Below are positions 8,910 through 18,191 of a DNA stretch of 64,000 nucleotides, in pieces. The notes under the pieces were generated by a model. That model did no database searches. It was not told where the DNA came from and saw only the letters and a program-made list of their open reading frames with translations. This DNA is from Clostridium sp. KNHs214. Lineage in GTDB: Bacteria; Bacillota; Clostridia; Clostridiales; Clostridiaceae. The stretch is taken from NCBI RefSeq assembly GCF_000744935.1, contig NZ_JQMW01000009.1, forward strand, positions 62,001-126,000, in the 5' to 3' direction. Numbering within the stretch: the stretch's first letter is position 1; the number at the start of each line of letters is the position of its first letter. The translations under genes were made by a program, and so were the position numbers.

Positions 8910-9075
8910 TTCAAATATAACTTCATTATACAACAATAAGAATAGATAAAATGTTGTAATTTGATTATAGAAATAAGAATAAATAGAATGTTGTAATTTG
9001 ATTATATAGCGATAACAATGGGTAAAATAGTATAACTTTATTATACAGCAATGGCACTGAATAAAATATTAAAGT
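8910..9075. repeat. Degenerate tandem repeats, unit about 38 bp
   Basis: The 379-bp region between the oxidoreductase and Nudix genes holds imperfect tandem copies of a unit whose clearest pair shares AATGTTGTAATTTGATTATA at about 8950 and 8988. Weaker copies flank them (TATAACTTTATTATACAGCAA near 9030). There is no ORF. Rapid divergence between copies suggests an old array. Confidence 0.5.
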
Positions 9076-9247
9076 ACATAAAATTAGAAATATAGTAAAT
9101 ATAAAAAATATTCACATTTGTGAATATAAATTGCAGTAGCTGTGGATTACATGGTAATATATTTATGTACGAGCTTTGAAAGCAGTTTTTGAGAGCATTT
9201 TAATAAGAATAAAAAATAACCTATAAGTACATTTCTGGAGGTGCATC

Positions 9248-9667
9248 ATGTTAAAAGTAAATTTTCACCAATTGGGAGAAATAAATGCTGATAAACTTCT
9301 ATATGCTGTAATAGTTGCAAGATATAATGGACAGTGGATATTTGTTAAACATAAAGAACGGGATACTTGGGAAATACCAGGAGGACATAGGGAGATTGAT
9401 GAAAACATAAATGATACTGCTGCTAGGGAATTATTTGAAGAAACTGGAGCAAAAGAATTTATATTAACGCCTATTTCCATTTACTCAGTGGAAAAAGGGG
9501 ATATAGAATCCTATGGGCAGCTATTCTATGCAGAAGTTCAATCACTAGATAATTTGCCAGATTACGAAATTGGAAAAATAGAATTTTTTAATGATATGCC
9601 TAAAAAATTAACCTATCCGTTAATTCAACCACATTTATTTAAAAAAGTTTTAACTATAGTAGAATAG
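9248..9667 (+). CDS. Nudix hydrolase
   Basis: A 139-residue protein with a perfect Nudix box, G-x5-E-x7-REL-x-EE-x-GA, at residues ~45-67 (GHREIDE ... ARELFEETGA). It hydrolyses a nucleoside diphosphate linked to another group; MutT-like oxidised-nucleotide cleaning is possible but the substrate cannot be deduced. GGAGGTGCATC is a good ribosome-binding site. It is monocistronic, followed by a terminator. Confidence 0.9.
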   Translation: MLKVNFHQLGEINADKLLYAVIVARYNGQWIFVKHKERDTWEIPGGHREIDENINDTAARELFEETGAKEFILTPISIYSVEKGDIESYGQLFYAEVQSLDNLPDYEIGKIEFFNDMPKKLTYPLIQPHLFKKVLTIVE

Positions 9668-9675
9668 TAAATAAA

Positions 9676-9711
9676 AAGCCGCTATTCTAAATCTTAATGC
9701 GATAGCGGCTT
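9676..9711 (+). terminator. Terminator after Nudix gene
   Basis: Inverted repeat AAGCCGCTAT / ATAGCGGCTT with a 16-base loop, followed by TATTATT. It starts 9 bases after the Nudix stop. Confidence 0.75.
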
Positions 9712-9807
9712 ATTATTAAAATAATTATGAATAAAGGGTCATGTTCCATATATTTTAACTATTATAAGCTTTTATAGGAGCTATTTGTAAAATCATTTTT
9801 AATATTA

Positions 9808-11511
9808 TTATTTACCTCTTCCATCAGTATAAGCGTATTTAAGTTCTACGCCACTGCCGAATAAAGGAGTCATTAAGTTTTTAACGTATTTGTATCTGTA
9901 GGTATTTCTTCTGGAATAAGTTGTAGGAGCTATAACTGCATCTTCAACTAGGAGAATTTTTTCGGCTTCCTTATAAGCTTCTAATCTTTCTTTTTCATCT
10001 ATAGAACTCATAGCTTTCTTTAAGAGCTCATCATATTTTTTGTTTGACCATCCAGTTGGAACTATTCCAGCTCCACTCATCCACATGTCAAAGAAAGTAT
10101 TAGGATCGTTATAATCTCCAATCCAAGCCATACCAGCTACTTGATAATCCATTTCGTCTGTTCTTTTTTGAAGTATATCAAAGGTCATATATTCAGCTTT
10201 TATATTAACACCTAATGCCTTTTTATACATTTCTTGTTCATATTCAGCTGCTTTTTTAGTCTCGGCATCTGTATTACCATGTAAAATTGTAACTGTTACT
10301 TTACTTGGGTCTGGATCCATTCCTAATTCCTTTAATCCTTTTATTAAAAGTTCCTTAGGATCTTGATTATCTTCTATCATCTTTTTAACTGGCTCTTCTT
10401 TAGCTATTTCTCTATAGTCTTTTCCATTTAGTTGAATTGTTGGTGGGCACCAACCATATGCAGGAGCATTTACACCATAAGTTATGACATTAGCGTAATC
10501 ATCTCTAGTGTATGCAATAGAGAATGCTTTTCTTATATTTGCGTTGCTGAATAATTTATCCTTTTGATTAAAGAACAAATATCCAGTAGATGGCCTAAAA
10601 CCTTTTATATTCTCCATTTCATCTTTCTTTTGCTCAAATTTCTTTATCCATTCAGGTTTAGTAACTCCACCAGAATCTAATGTGCCGTTTAATAATGAAC
10701 CGTAAGCTGCATTAGCTTCTTTTATTATTTTAAAGTTAACTTTTTCAAGTTTAACGTTATCCTTATCCCAATATTTATCGTTCTTTTCAAGTAATATTTC
10801 TTGTTGATGCGTCCATTCCTTAACTATAAATGGTCCACAATATACTTCTAAGGTACTTGCTTCTGTACCATATTTTTCACCATGCTTAGCTACTATATCT
10901 TCTCTTTGAGGAAGGAATAATTTAAAGTATGTCAAATCAAGGAAATATGGACATGGTTGTTTTAATGTAAATTCTAGAGTTTTATCATCTACGGCCTTTA
11001 CTCCAACTGCATCCTTAGAACCTTTACCTGCATTATATTCGTCTGCCCCTTTTATTGGGGATAGCAAGAATGCATAACCAGAAGCTGTTTTAGGATCTAA
11101 TGTTCTTAGTATGCTGTACACAAAATCTTTTGCAGTAACCTTTTTGCCATCTGACCAATTATAATCTCTTAAGTGGAAAGTCCAAACAGTACCCTCTTCG
11201 TTATGTTCCCACTTTTCTGCTCCAGCAGCTTTTATAACGTCTTTACCATCTTTGTCCTGTTCAACTCTTGTTAAACCTTCATAGACTTCTGTAAAAATTT
11301 GTGCACCGTAATAATCATTAGATCTAGATAAATCTAGTGACTTTGGTTCAATACCTAAATTAAGATTTAAATATTGTTCTTTATCCATTTGAGTTACCTT
11401 AGGTGGATCTTTTTTCTTGTCATTAGGTTTTTTCTCTCCGCATCCCACCAAAGCTGTAGAAATCAATAAAGTTGTGCCAAGAACAAGTGATATTAATTTT
11501 TTACTCTTCAA
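9808..11511 (-). CDS. oppA: Oligopeptide-binding lipoprotein of ABC transporter (OppA-like)
   Basis: Extracellular solute-binding protein, family 5, 567 residues. The signal peptide ends in a lipobox (STALVGC), giving a lipid-anchored Cys at ~24. The SBP_bac_5 features are present: GIEPKSLDLSRSNDY, WTFHLRDYNWSDGKKVTAKDFVYS, and the C-terminal WIGDYNDPNTFFD. It binds peptides for import, useful to an amino-acid fermenter. No permease or ATPase genes adjoin it, so it is an orphan binding protein here. The TTG start is chosen because AAGGGGAGG lies just upstream. Confidence 0.92.
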   Translation of the reverse strand: MKSKKLISLVLGTTLLISTALVGCGEKKPNDKKKDPPKVTQMDKEQYLNLNLGIEPKSLDLSRSNDYYGAQIFTEVYEGLTRVEQDKDGKDVIKAAGAEKWEHNEEGTVWTFHLRDYNWSDGKKVTAKDFVYSILRTLDPKTASGYAFLLSPIKGADEYNAGKGSKDAVGVKAVDDKTLEFTLKQPCPYFLDLTYFKLFLPQREDIVAKHGEKYGTEASTLEVYCGPFIVKEWTHQQEILLEKNDKYWDKDNVKLEKVNFKIIKEANAAYGSLLNGTLDSGGVTKPEWIKKFEQKKDEMENIKGFRPSTGYLFFNQKDKLFSNANIRKAFSIAYTRDDYANVITYGVNAPAYGWCPPTIQLNGKDYREIAKEEPVKKMIEDNQDPKELLIKGLKELGMDPDPSKVTVTILHGNTDAETKKAAEYEQEMYKKALGVNIKAEYMTFDILQKRTDEMDYQVAGMAWIGDYNDPNTFFDMWMSGAGIVPTGWSNKKYDELLKKAMSSIDEKERLEAYKEAEKILLVEDAVIAPTTYSRRNTYRYKYVKNLMTPLFGSGVELKYAYTDGRGK

Positions 11512-11751
11512 TTTATAACCTCCCCTTATAAATTTATAGTTAAGAATTAAAATTTATAGTAACAACAATACATTGTGCATATAAAATTTATTTTACAAGT
11601 ATTAAAAAGGAATACTTTAAAAGTAAAAAGTATATGTTAGTATTGCTGGATAATATATTATATTACCCAGTATATGTTAATAGTACAAAAAAGTGTTACA
11701 AGTTATTTACAAATATAGACGAAAAAAGTGTTCATATTTTTCAAATTCATT

Positions 11752-11897
11752 ATGATGTTATAATTATGAAATTTCTCCTCCATGACTTGCATAAGAGCTC
11801 GAAACAATAAATTTAAACAGTTCCTTTGCTTCTTATGCAAGTCATTCCAGAGAAATTTCATAATTCAGGTAATGTAATGCTTTTGTGGGATAATCAT
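11752..11897. repeat. Giant-hairpin element, family 2, short (146-bp) copy
   Basis: Shares the arm AATTATGAAATTTCTCC, the GACTTGCATAAGAGCT segment and the whole right end (GTGGGATAATCAT) with the long copies at 3906 and 35351. It lacks the central ~150 bp that contain the GC-rich tip, and the outer left arm is eroded. It lies in the 478-bp gap upstream of oppA and upstream of the gene at 12005. Confidence 0.8.
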
Positions 11898-12004
11898 AAT
11901 TATTAAGAAAATACAATAAACATAAAATAATATGTAGGTCTTAAACAATGTCAAAATTAGTAAAAAAATATTATTCAGCAGTATATTAGATGGGGGAAGT
12001 TTAT

Positions 12005-12415
12005 ATGAACGATGAAGTAGAGAAAGTTTTAAAAATGGTTGATGAGAGAAAAATATCTTATGATCAGGGGGCAAAATTAATAGCTTCAATAAACAAATCA
12101 AAAAAAGAAGAAACAAGTATATATGATTTTCATAAAGAGTCAGCTGATAAGCAGTTTTATGGAGAAAAGATGCTTAAAATTAATATTTTATCCTCTAAGG
12201 GGGATAAAATTAATTTAATACTTCCTATAAAGGTGGTTAAAATTATATTGAAGTCAAAAAGCAAAATTAACAAATTAAATGTTAAAGATTCCAAAGGAGT
12301 AGATTCTGAAGCTATAAAAGAATTAATTATAACGGCAATTAAAAAAGGTATTGAAGGAAAGATAGTTGATTTAAAAACTCCACAAGGAGATATTATTGAA
12401 ATAATAATAGAATAG
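12005..12415 (+). CDS. Small SHOCT-like / DUF4097-associated protein
   Basis: About 136 residues. The N-terminal helix pair (VEKVLKMVDERKISYDQGAKLIASI) looks like the SHOCT-like oligomerisation segment seen at the start of bacterial YvlB-type proteins. The remainder is a beta-rich domain with hydrophobic LILPIKVVKIILK and a terminal strand DIIEIIIE. GGGGGAAG precedes the ATG at 12005. The following gene encodes a related C-terminal domain without the helix pair, so the two probably form a small operon. Function unknown; a regulatory or envelope-stress role is known for distant relatives only. Confidence 0.65.
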   Translation: MNDEVEKVLKMVDERKISYDQGAKLIASINKSKKEETSIYDFHKESADKQFYGEKMLKINILSSKGDKINLILPIKVVKIILKSKSKINKLNVKDSKGVDSEAIKELIITAIKKGIEGKIVDLKTPQGDIIEIIIE

Positions 12416-12461
12416 GTGAACTATTAATGCATAGGTAGAGTAATTATATGGGGGAGTTTAG

Positions 12462-12767
12462 GTGAAAGTTCATATAAAAAATAATGACGGTAAAGAAAAT
12501 GTAGTAAATATACCTTTATGGCTTTTAGGAATTGGCAATGGTAAGTGGATTACGAAACTTATAAATAGTAGTACTACACATAATAAGAATATCGCGGAAA
12601 AGTGCTCAGAAAATAATTGGGAAGGAGCTTTGGAAAGTTTAAAATTTATTCAGGAGATGGATAAAAAACAATTAAAGAAGTGTATAAGTATTTTAGATGA
12701 ATATAAGGGATTAAAAGTGGTAGAAATTAAAAGCAACCATGGAACTTATGTTAAAGTAGTTATTTAA
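12462..12767 (+). CDS. Small hypothetical protein related to preceding gene product
   Basis: 101 residues starting at a GTG after GGGGGAG. The opening strand KVHIKNNDGKENVVNIPLWLL and the closing GTYVKVVI parallel the beta domain of the upstream protein (LKINILSSKGDKINLILPIKVV ... GDIIEIIIE), suggesting a shared fold. It lacks the helical N-terminal segment and has a central Lys-rich helical region (MDKKQLKKCISILDEYKG). Likely cotranscribed with 12005-12415. Function unknown. Confidence 0.6.
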   Translation: MKVHIKNNDGKENVVNIPLWLLGIGNGKWITKLINSSTTHNKNIAEKCSENNWEGALESLKFIQEMDKKQLKKCISILDEYKGLKVVEIKSNHGTYVKVVI

Positions 12768-13022
12768 ATATGGGTATGTAAATTTGGAGATAGGCATTAT
12801 TTTTTATTTCAGATTTAATTAAAAAATTACATTTAAAATCTACGAAAAACATGTTAAGTATGCTAATATAAGAATGTATTTAAAGTAGAGAAAGTTATCA
12901 AATTTGACATTTTAGGATGTTTTGTTTACAAAAAAAGTACTTATATAAGGTACTGTAGATGCAGGCAAACTTAAATTAATATAATAATTTTGAGCTGCAT
13001 ATAGGATAGGGGAAATCTAACT

Positions 13023-14099
13023 ATGGAAAAATTAAAGTTATTGAAAAAAACTATAAAAGAAATTAAACGTTCACTAATAATATGCATTATATTAGTTATG
13101 AGTATTACTATGCTTGGATGTGAAATGAATAAAAAAATAGGGGGAATAAAAAAGGAAAGCAATAAGCAAACCTATGCTATGGGGACTATAGTGAGTTTAA
13201 AAGTATATGGTGAAAAGGCAGAGGAAAATATAGAAGAAGCTATAAAATTACTTGGAAACATAGAAGATAAGATGTCTGTAAATAAGGAAAGTAGTGAAGT
13301 AAATAAATTGAATTCTTCATCAGGTAATAAATCGCAAAAGGTAAGTAAAAAAACTTACTATGTTATAAAAAAGGCTATGGAGTACAGTAAGCTTTCAGAG
13401 GGAGCCTTTGATATTACAGTGGAACCTTTAGTTAAACTATGGGGCATAGGAACAGATAAGGTAAGAATACCTTCAAAGGAAGAAATTGAAAAAGCTAGAG
13501 AACTTATAAATTATAAAAATATAGAAGTTAATGAAAATGGACAAATCTATTTGAAAAAGCAAGGAATGAAAATAGATTTAGGTGGCATAGCCAAAGGTTA
13601 TGGTGCAGATGAGATAAAGTCTATGCTTATAAAAAATGGAGTAAAAAGTGCTTTTATAAATATAGGTGGAAATGTAAATCTCTTGGGAAGTAAAACAGAT
13701 GGCAACCCATGGAAAATAGGAGTTCAAAATCCCCTAAAGGATAAAGGAGAATATTTAGGTATTCTAACTGTATCGGATAAATCCATAGTAACCTCAGGAA
13801 ACTACGAGAGATACTTTGAGAAGAATGGTAAAAGATATCACCATATTTTTGATGTAGCTACAGGATATCCAGCAGAGAAGGGACTTATAAGTACTACTAT
13901 AGTTTCAGACAAGTCCATTGATGGAGATGCCCTATCTACAACCACTTATGTGTTAGGATTAGAAAAGGCTATAAAGCTTGTGGAGAGCCAAAAGGGCGTG
14001 GATGCAATTTTTGTGACTAAAGATAAAAAGGTTTATGTTACTTCTGGATTAAAGGACAGCTTTAAACTTACGGATGAAGAATTTCAATATGTTAACTAG
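13023..14099 (+). CDS. apbE: FAD:protein FMN transferase (ApbE) lipoprotein
   Basis: Attaches FMN through a phosphoester to Thr of target flavoproteins such as RnfG and RnfD. 358 residues. The N-terminal membrane segment ends in a lipobox-like TMLGC, so it should sit on the outer face of the membrane. Family motifs: YAMGTIVSLKVYG at the start of the domain, GAFDITVEPLVKLWG, KIDLGGIAKGYGAD, INIGGNV, and the metal-binding region SIDGDALSTTTYVLG. It is the first of three + strand genes converging on the rnf operon, consistent with supplying flavin to that complex. Confidence 0.93.
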   Translation: MEKLKLLKKTIKEIKRSLIICIILVMSITMLGCEMNKKIGGIKKESNKQTYAMGTIVSLKVYGEKAEENIEEAIKLLGNIEDKMSVNKESSEVNKLNSSSGNKSQKVSKKTYYVIKKAMEYSKLSEGAFDITVEPLVKLWGIGTDKVRIPSKEEIEKARELINYKNIEVNENGQIYLKKQGMKIDLGGIAKGYGADEIKSMLIKNGVKSAFINIGGNVNLLGSKTDGNPWKIGVQNPLKDKGEYLGILTVSDKSIVTSGNYERYFEKNGKRYHHIFDVATGYPAEKGLISTTIVSDKSIDGDALSTTTYVLGLEKAIKLVESQKGVDAIFVTKDKKVYVTSGLKDSFKLTDEEFQYVN

Positions 14100-14172
14100 C
14101 AAAGTTTAGGAATTAATATAGATTAAGTAAGTACATAAGCATTAGAAAATTAGATAGATCAAGGAGAAGAGT

Positions 14173-14556
14173 ATGAAAAAAGGAGATAGAATTGTATTAG
14201 TTACTATAATGGTACTAATCATTTGTAGTATAGTTGGAATTTTGGGTTATAGGTATTTTTATAAAAATGGCAAAGCAGTAGCTATAATAAAGCAGAATGG
14301 TAAAATAATTAGAACTATAGATCTTAGCAAAGTTACCAAGAAAGAGGAAATAAAAATACCCAGTGCAGATGGACATTACAATATAATAAAAGTAGAAAAG
14401 GGAAAAATTAGATTTATGGATGCAGATTGTCCAGATAAAATATGTATAAAGTCAGGATGGATTAAAAAGCCTGGAGATAGCGCAGCTTGCCTTCCTCATA
14501 AAATTATAATAACAATACAGGGGCAAAATAGTGAAGTGGATGATGTAGTATATTAA
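14173..14556 (+). CDS. NusG domain II-containing membrane-anchored protein
   Basis: 127 residues: one N-terminal membrane segment, then a NusG-II beta domain carrying DADCPDKICIKSGWI and CLPHKIII, the conserved cysteines and PH of this family. Such genes often lie beside apbE, rnf and the Gx-transporter gene in Firmicutes, as here. The cysteines could bind metal or form a disulfide. Its role is not established. AAGGAGAAG precedes the ATG. Confidence 0.85.
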   Translation: MKKGDRIVLVTIMVLIICSIVGILGYRYFYKNGKAVAIIKQNGKIIRTIDLSKVTKKEEIKIPSADGHYNIIKVEKGKIRFMDADCPDKICIKSGWIKKPGDSAACLPHKIIITIQGQNSEVDDVVY

Positions 14557-14640
14557 TTAGGAGATAGGTAAGAAGTAGTAGGTAAAAGGTAAGAAGTAAT
14601 AAGTAATAGGTAAGAAGTAATAAGTAAGAATTAAGGATAA
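14557..14640. repeat. Short tandem repeats of GGTAAGAAGTAATAAGTAA type
   Basis: An 80-base run just after the NusG-II stop is built from variants of TAGGTAAGAAGTAATAAG, at least four times. No ORF. The rest of the 274-bp gap up to 14830 shows nothing I can assign. Confidence 0.6.
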
Positions 14641-14830
14641 AACTCAAAGAGTTTTTTATAATTAATTTGTAAGTAACAGGTGATAATTAATAGTTGTGCT
14701 AAATTTTTTTTAGAGCTCTTACCTCCTCTACAAATTGGAATTTTAAATTAAAAAAGTTTATTTATGTAAGATAGAGATTAAGATTTATGTGCGAAAGTTA
14801 AGTTATTAAATTAGAGATGGATGTGTTGAC

Positions 14831-15346
14831 ATGAGGGAAGGTAATAATTTTAAAAAAAGTTTAAATAAAAGAGTATTTTTAAGTTTAATGGTAGCAGTGG
14901 CCCTTGGAATATATGTAATAGAAGCGCAAATTCCTGTGATTTTTCCAGGAATAAAATTAGGACTTTCAAATGTTGTTTCACTAATAGTGCTCATAAGCCT
15001 TGGGGGTAAAGAAGCTATTTTAGTAATGTTTTTACGAACTTTACTAGGAACTATGTTTACGGGAACTCTGTCCTCATTCTTATTCAGTATAACAGGGGGA
15101 TTACTTAGCAATATAATATCCATAATAATGTACAAAAAATTTAGCAAATATTTTAGCATAGAAATAATAAGCATAGTGGCAGCGGTATTTCATAATTTAG
15201 GACAACTTTTGGTGGCAGCATTTATAGTACAGGACTTTAGAATATACATATATTTTCCGATTTTAATGATATCTGCTTTGATTACAGGATATTTTATAGG
15301 TTTAGTAGCTAAATATTTTAACAAACATATAGTTAAAATCATCTAA
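14831..15346 (+). CDS. Gx transporter family protein (heptaprenyl diphosphate synthase component I-like)
   Basis: 171 residues, about five membrane segments, with ALGIYVIEAQIPVIFPGIKLGLSNV near the N terminus (the G-K-L-G-L-S/A-N motif of the family) and LRTLLGTMFTG. In Firmicutes this family lies beside NusG-II and apbE genes. Annotated both as a prenyl-diphosphate synthase component and as a possible ECF-like transporter; the membrane character favours transport. A two-way terminator separates it from rnfB. Confidence 0.82.
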   Translation: MREGNNFKKSLNKRVFLSLMVAVALGIYVIEAQIPVIFPGIKLGLSNVVSLIVLISLGGKEAILVMFLRTLLGTMFTGTLSSFLFSITGGLLSNIISIIMYKKFSKYFSIEIISIVAAVFHNLGQLLVAAFIVQDFRIYIYFPILMISALITGYFIGLVAKYFNKHIVKII

Positions 15347-15376
15347 ATCGAAAAGGGTAGAAACAACAAAACGACA

Positions 15377-15409
15377 AAAAACGGTAGGTGACTGTCACCT
15401 ACCGTTTTT
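15377..15409. terminator. Bidirectional terminator between Gx transporter and rnfB
   Basis: Perfect hairpin ACGGTAGGTGAC / GTCACCTACCGT with a one-base loop and A/T runs on both sides, so it can end both converging transcripts. Confidence 0.9.
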
Positions 15410-16243
15410 CTAAACAGCTTCTTCTTTAGCAAGAATAAGCTTTCCATCGTGAGCTTTAAGCACCTTAGTAGGGCACTTTTCCACGCATTGCATGCATAGA
15501 GTACATTTAGTACTATCTACTACAGGAAGATTGTTTTCTAAGACTATAGCACCGCTAGTGCAGTTTCTAGCGCATAAACCACAGCTTATACATCCAGCGT
15601 CACACACTTCTTTTACTTCCTTTAGTTTATCTTTTGAGTTACAAGAAACTCTTATTATTTCAGAAACAGGTTTAATTTCAATGACATGTCTAGGACATAT
15701 ATTTGCACAAGCACCACAGGCAGTACATTTTTTTTCATCTACAACTGCAATACCATTTTCAATGCTAAGAGCTCCAAATTGACAAACCTTAACGCAACTT
15801 CCAAGTCCAAGGCATCCAAAGCTGCAAGCTTTAGCACCACCGCCAGGAAGTACAGAAGCTTCTAGGCAGTCCATATTTCCATAGTAAGTACCTTTCATTT
15901 TTGCAGTTTCGCAGCTGCCTATGCATTTAACAAAGGCTTTGGTAGGCTCTGCAGCTTCAACCTTAACACCCATTATTTCTCCAATTTTTTCAGCAGCAAC
16001 AGCGCCGCCTACAGAACAACAATTTGGCTTAGCAGCACCATCTACTACTGCTTGTGCATAGGCATCGCAGCCTGCATAGCCACAGCCGCCGCAGTTAGCA
16101 CCAGGTAGACAGTCTTTTATTAAAGGCACTCTCTCATCTACTGGTACATGGAACTTCTTAGAAGCGTAGCCTAAAACTAAACCAAACACAAGACCTAATC
16201 CCCCTAAACTTAGGGCAGGAAATAATAAACCATTTACATCCAT
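15410..16243 (-). CDS. rnfB: Rnf electron transport complex subunit B
   Basis: Ferredoxin-like subunit that takes electrons from reduced ferredoxin into the Rnf complex. 277 residues: N-terminal membrane helix, a four-cysteine Fe-S domain (CLPGANCGGCGYAGC...C), then ferredoxin-type [4Fe-4S] motifs CTACGACANICP, CISCGLCARNC and CTLCMQCVEKCP. The C-terminal multi-cluster extension is typical of clostridial RnfB. Last gene of rnfCDGEAB, ending at a terminator. Confidence 0.96.
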   Translation of the reverse strand: MDVNGLLFPALSLGGLGLVFGLVLGYASKKFHVPVDERVPLIKDCLPGANCGGCGYAGCDAYAQAVVDGAAKPNCCSVGGAVAAEKIGEIMGVKVEAAEPTKAFVKCIGSCETAKMKGTYYGNMDCLEASVLPGGGAKACSFGCLGLGSCVKVCQFGALSIENGIAVVDEKKCTACGACANICPRHVIEIKPVSEIIRVSCNSKDKLKEVKEVCDAGCISCGLCARNCTSGAIVLENNLPVVDSTKCTLCMQCVEKCPTKVLKAHDGKLILAKEEAV

Positions 16244-16259
16244 TTATTCACACCTCCCA

Positions 16260-16838
16260 TTAATGAATTAATCCTTGGAATCCTAAAAAGGCTATGGACA
16301 TAAGTCCAGCTGTAATCAATGAAATAGGAAGTCCCTTCATAGCCTCAGGCATATTTTTGTTTCCGTCCATTCTCTCTCTTATACCTGCAAGAAGTACAAT
16401 AGCTAGCATATATCCAAGGCCGGAACCCAGCCCTGAAACTACAGAACCCAATAAAGTATATTTTTCATTCATGTTGATTATAACAACACCTAAAATAGCA
16501 CAGTTTGTAGTTATAAGAGGTAAGAAAATTCCAAGAGCCTTGTAAAGGGACGGACTTTTCTTTTTAATAACCATTTCCACAAACTGAACCAAAGAAGCTA
16601 TAACCAATATAAAGGCAATGGTGTACATGTAAGGTATATTTAAAGGAATTAAAATAAAATTGTACACTATATAAGAAATAAATGATGCTAAAACCATAAC
16701 AAATGTAACAGCAAGTCCCATACCTGCTGCAGTTTCTATTTTTTTAGAAACTCCCAGGAAAGAACAAATTCCAAGGAATTTAGATAAAACAAAGTTATTA
16801 ACTAAAAGGGAACTAAAAAATATTAAAAATAAATTCAT
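16260..16838 (-). CDS. rnfA: Rnf complex subunit A
   Basis: Integral membrane subunit of 192 residues with six hydrophobic helices. It has the NNFVLSKFLGICSFLGVS start and the LPLITTNCAILGV segment, whose Cys belongs to the membrane iron centre shared with RnfE. It is homologous to RnfE and forms the pseudo-symmetric core of the cation pump. Sixteen bases separate it from rnfB. Confidence 0.96.
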   Translation of the reverse strand: MNLFLIFFSSLLVNNFVLSKFLGICSFLGVSKKIETAAGMGLAVTFVMVLASFISYIVYNFILIPLNIPYMYTIAFILVIASLVQFVEMVIKKKSPSLYKALGIFLPLITTNCAILGVVIINMNEKYTLLGSVVSGLGSGLGYMLAIVLLAGIRERMDGNKNMPEAMKGLPISLITAGLMSIAFLGFQGLIH

Positions 16839-16950
16839 AGAGTTACCACCTCTCTTATGATCTAGATGATTTTTGAATAAATCACTATAAAATTGGCTAC
16901 GGAGTTGATTTTATAAAACAACTGCCGCGTATTTATTATGAAGCCTATTA

Positions 16951-17616
16951 CTAATGTTTTACAGAGCAATGAGCACAGTTTCCGTCACAGCCTTTAAATT
17001 CAGTAATTCTCTTATTTTCCTTTGATTTTCTTGCATTAAATAAGTTTATTAACGCCATTAAAATTCCAAGAGTGAAGAAAGCACCAGGAGCTAATATCAT
17101 TATTATTGCAGGCTGAAATGAAGACGGCATAACTTGATATTCAAATATCTTTCCAGTACCTAAAAGCTCTCTTATAATACCAATTACAGTAAGAGAAAGA
17201 GTAAATCCAAGACCCTGTCCAAGACCATCAAAAATAGAAATTATAGGGCCATTTTTAGAAGCAAAGGCTTCTGCTCTTCCAAGAATAACACAGTTAACAA
17301 CTATAAGAGGAATAAAAATACCAAGAGCTTTATACAAATCAGGCACATAGCCTTGCATTAAAAACTGAAGTAAAGTAACAAAACCCGCAATAACAACTAT
17401 AAATGAAGGAATACGAATTTTGTCTGGAATAAATTTTCTAAGAAGAGAAATAACAAAGTTAGAACCAATAAGCACTACAGTAGAAGCAATTCCCATACCT
17501 ATACCATTTTTGGCACTGGTAGTTACTGCTAAAGTAGGACACATAGCTAAAACTTGTACGAAAGTAACATTCTCAGTTAAAATACCATTTTTTAATCTTT
17601 CTAAAGGGCTTGCCAT
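16951..17616 (-). CDS. rnfE: Rnf complex subunit E
   Basis: 221-residue membrane subunit paralogous to RnfA, with LAMCPTLAVTTSAKNGIGMG and IPLIVVNCVILGRAEAFASKNG. The C-terminal tail has a Cys-rich end (CDGNCAHCSVKH) seen in clostridial RnfE but not in proteobacterial versions; it could bind metal. The start overlaps the rnfG stop, indicating translational coupling. 112 bp separate it from rnfA. Confidence 0.96.
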   Translation of the reverse strand: MASPLERLKNGILTENVTFVQVLAMCPTLAVTTSAKNGIGMGIASTVVLIGSNFVISLLRKFIPDKIRIPSFIVVIAGFVTLLQFLMQGYVPDLYKALGIFIPLIVVNCVILGRAEAFASKNGPIISIFDGLGQGLGFTLSLTVIGIIRELLGTGKIFEYQVMPSSFQPAIIMILAPGAFFTLGILMALINLFNARKSKENKRITEFKGCDGNCAHCSVKH

Positions 17617-18191
17617 TAGTTATTCCCTCCTTTTAAATTGTTTTTATAGAAATTAACAGCGTCATTAACGCCTCTAGTTATAGCCTTTGAAGTTATGGTA
17701 GCTCCAGTTATAGCTTGTATTTCATTGTCTTTAGCTGAAGAAGCCTTAGTAACCTGTAACTCTTTTTCTATGGATTTTCCTTTATATTGACCATAGAAAG
17801 CAGGCTTTTGAGAATTAGCTCCTAGTCCAGGAGTTTCAGATTGAGATAAAACCTTAATGCCTTGAACCTTTCCATCAGTTGAAATTCCAACCATTAATTC
17901 TATGTTTCCCCCATAGCCTTTAGTATTAAGCTTCATGGCATAACCAACAGTTTTACCGTTTTTTAAAGCTTCATTAACTTCCACAATGTTTTCAGTTAAT
18001 TTAACATCTTTCTTTTTAAATGTATCACTATTAGTTAATAACTCTTGCATAGCTTCTTTATTTGTCTTATCTGCTTGAACTGCAATTGGTTCCTTTGTAA
18101 CAGTATAAGCGCAGCCAAGTATCAATCCAGCAAAGGCAGTTATTACTAATAAAAGAATGCCTAATTTAAGAGAACTTTCTTTTTTATTCAT
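17616..18191 (-). CDS. rnfG: Rnf complex subunit G (covalent FMN)
   Basis: 191 residues: one N-terminal membrane helix and an outward FMN-binding domain. The flavinylation motif is ITGATITSKAI near residue 165; the second Thr of S/T-GAT-x-T is the ApbE attachment site. GLGANSQKPAFYGQYKGK is the conserved FMN-domain region. It starts one base after the rnfD stop. ApbE at 13023 is the likely modifying enzyme. Confidence 0.96.
   Translation of the reverse strand: MNKKESSLKLGILLLVITAFAGLILGCAYTVTKEPIAVQADKTNKEAMQELLTNSDTFKKKDVKLTENIVEVNEALKNGKTVGYAMKLNTKGYGGNIELMVGISTDGKVQGIKVLSQSETPGLGANSQKPAFYGQYKGKSIEKELQVTKASSAKDNEIQAITGATITSKAITRGVNDAVNFYKNNLKGGNN

Noticed and set aside
8910-9075. CRISPR-like array
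   Set aside because: Repeats are degenerate and tandem without unique spacers.
14557-14640. CRISPR-like array
   Set aside because: Units are short, variable and contiguous, with no spacers and no cas genes.
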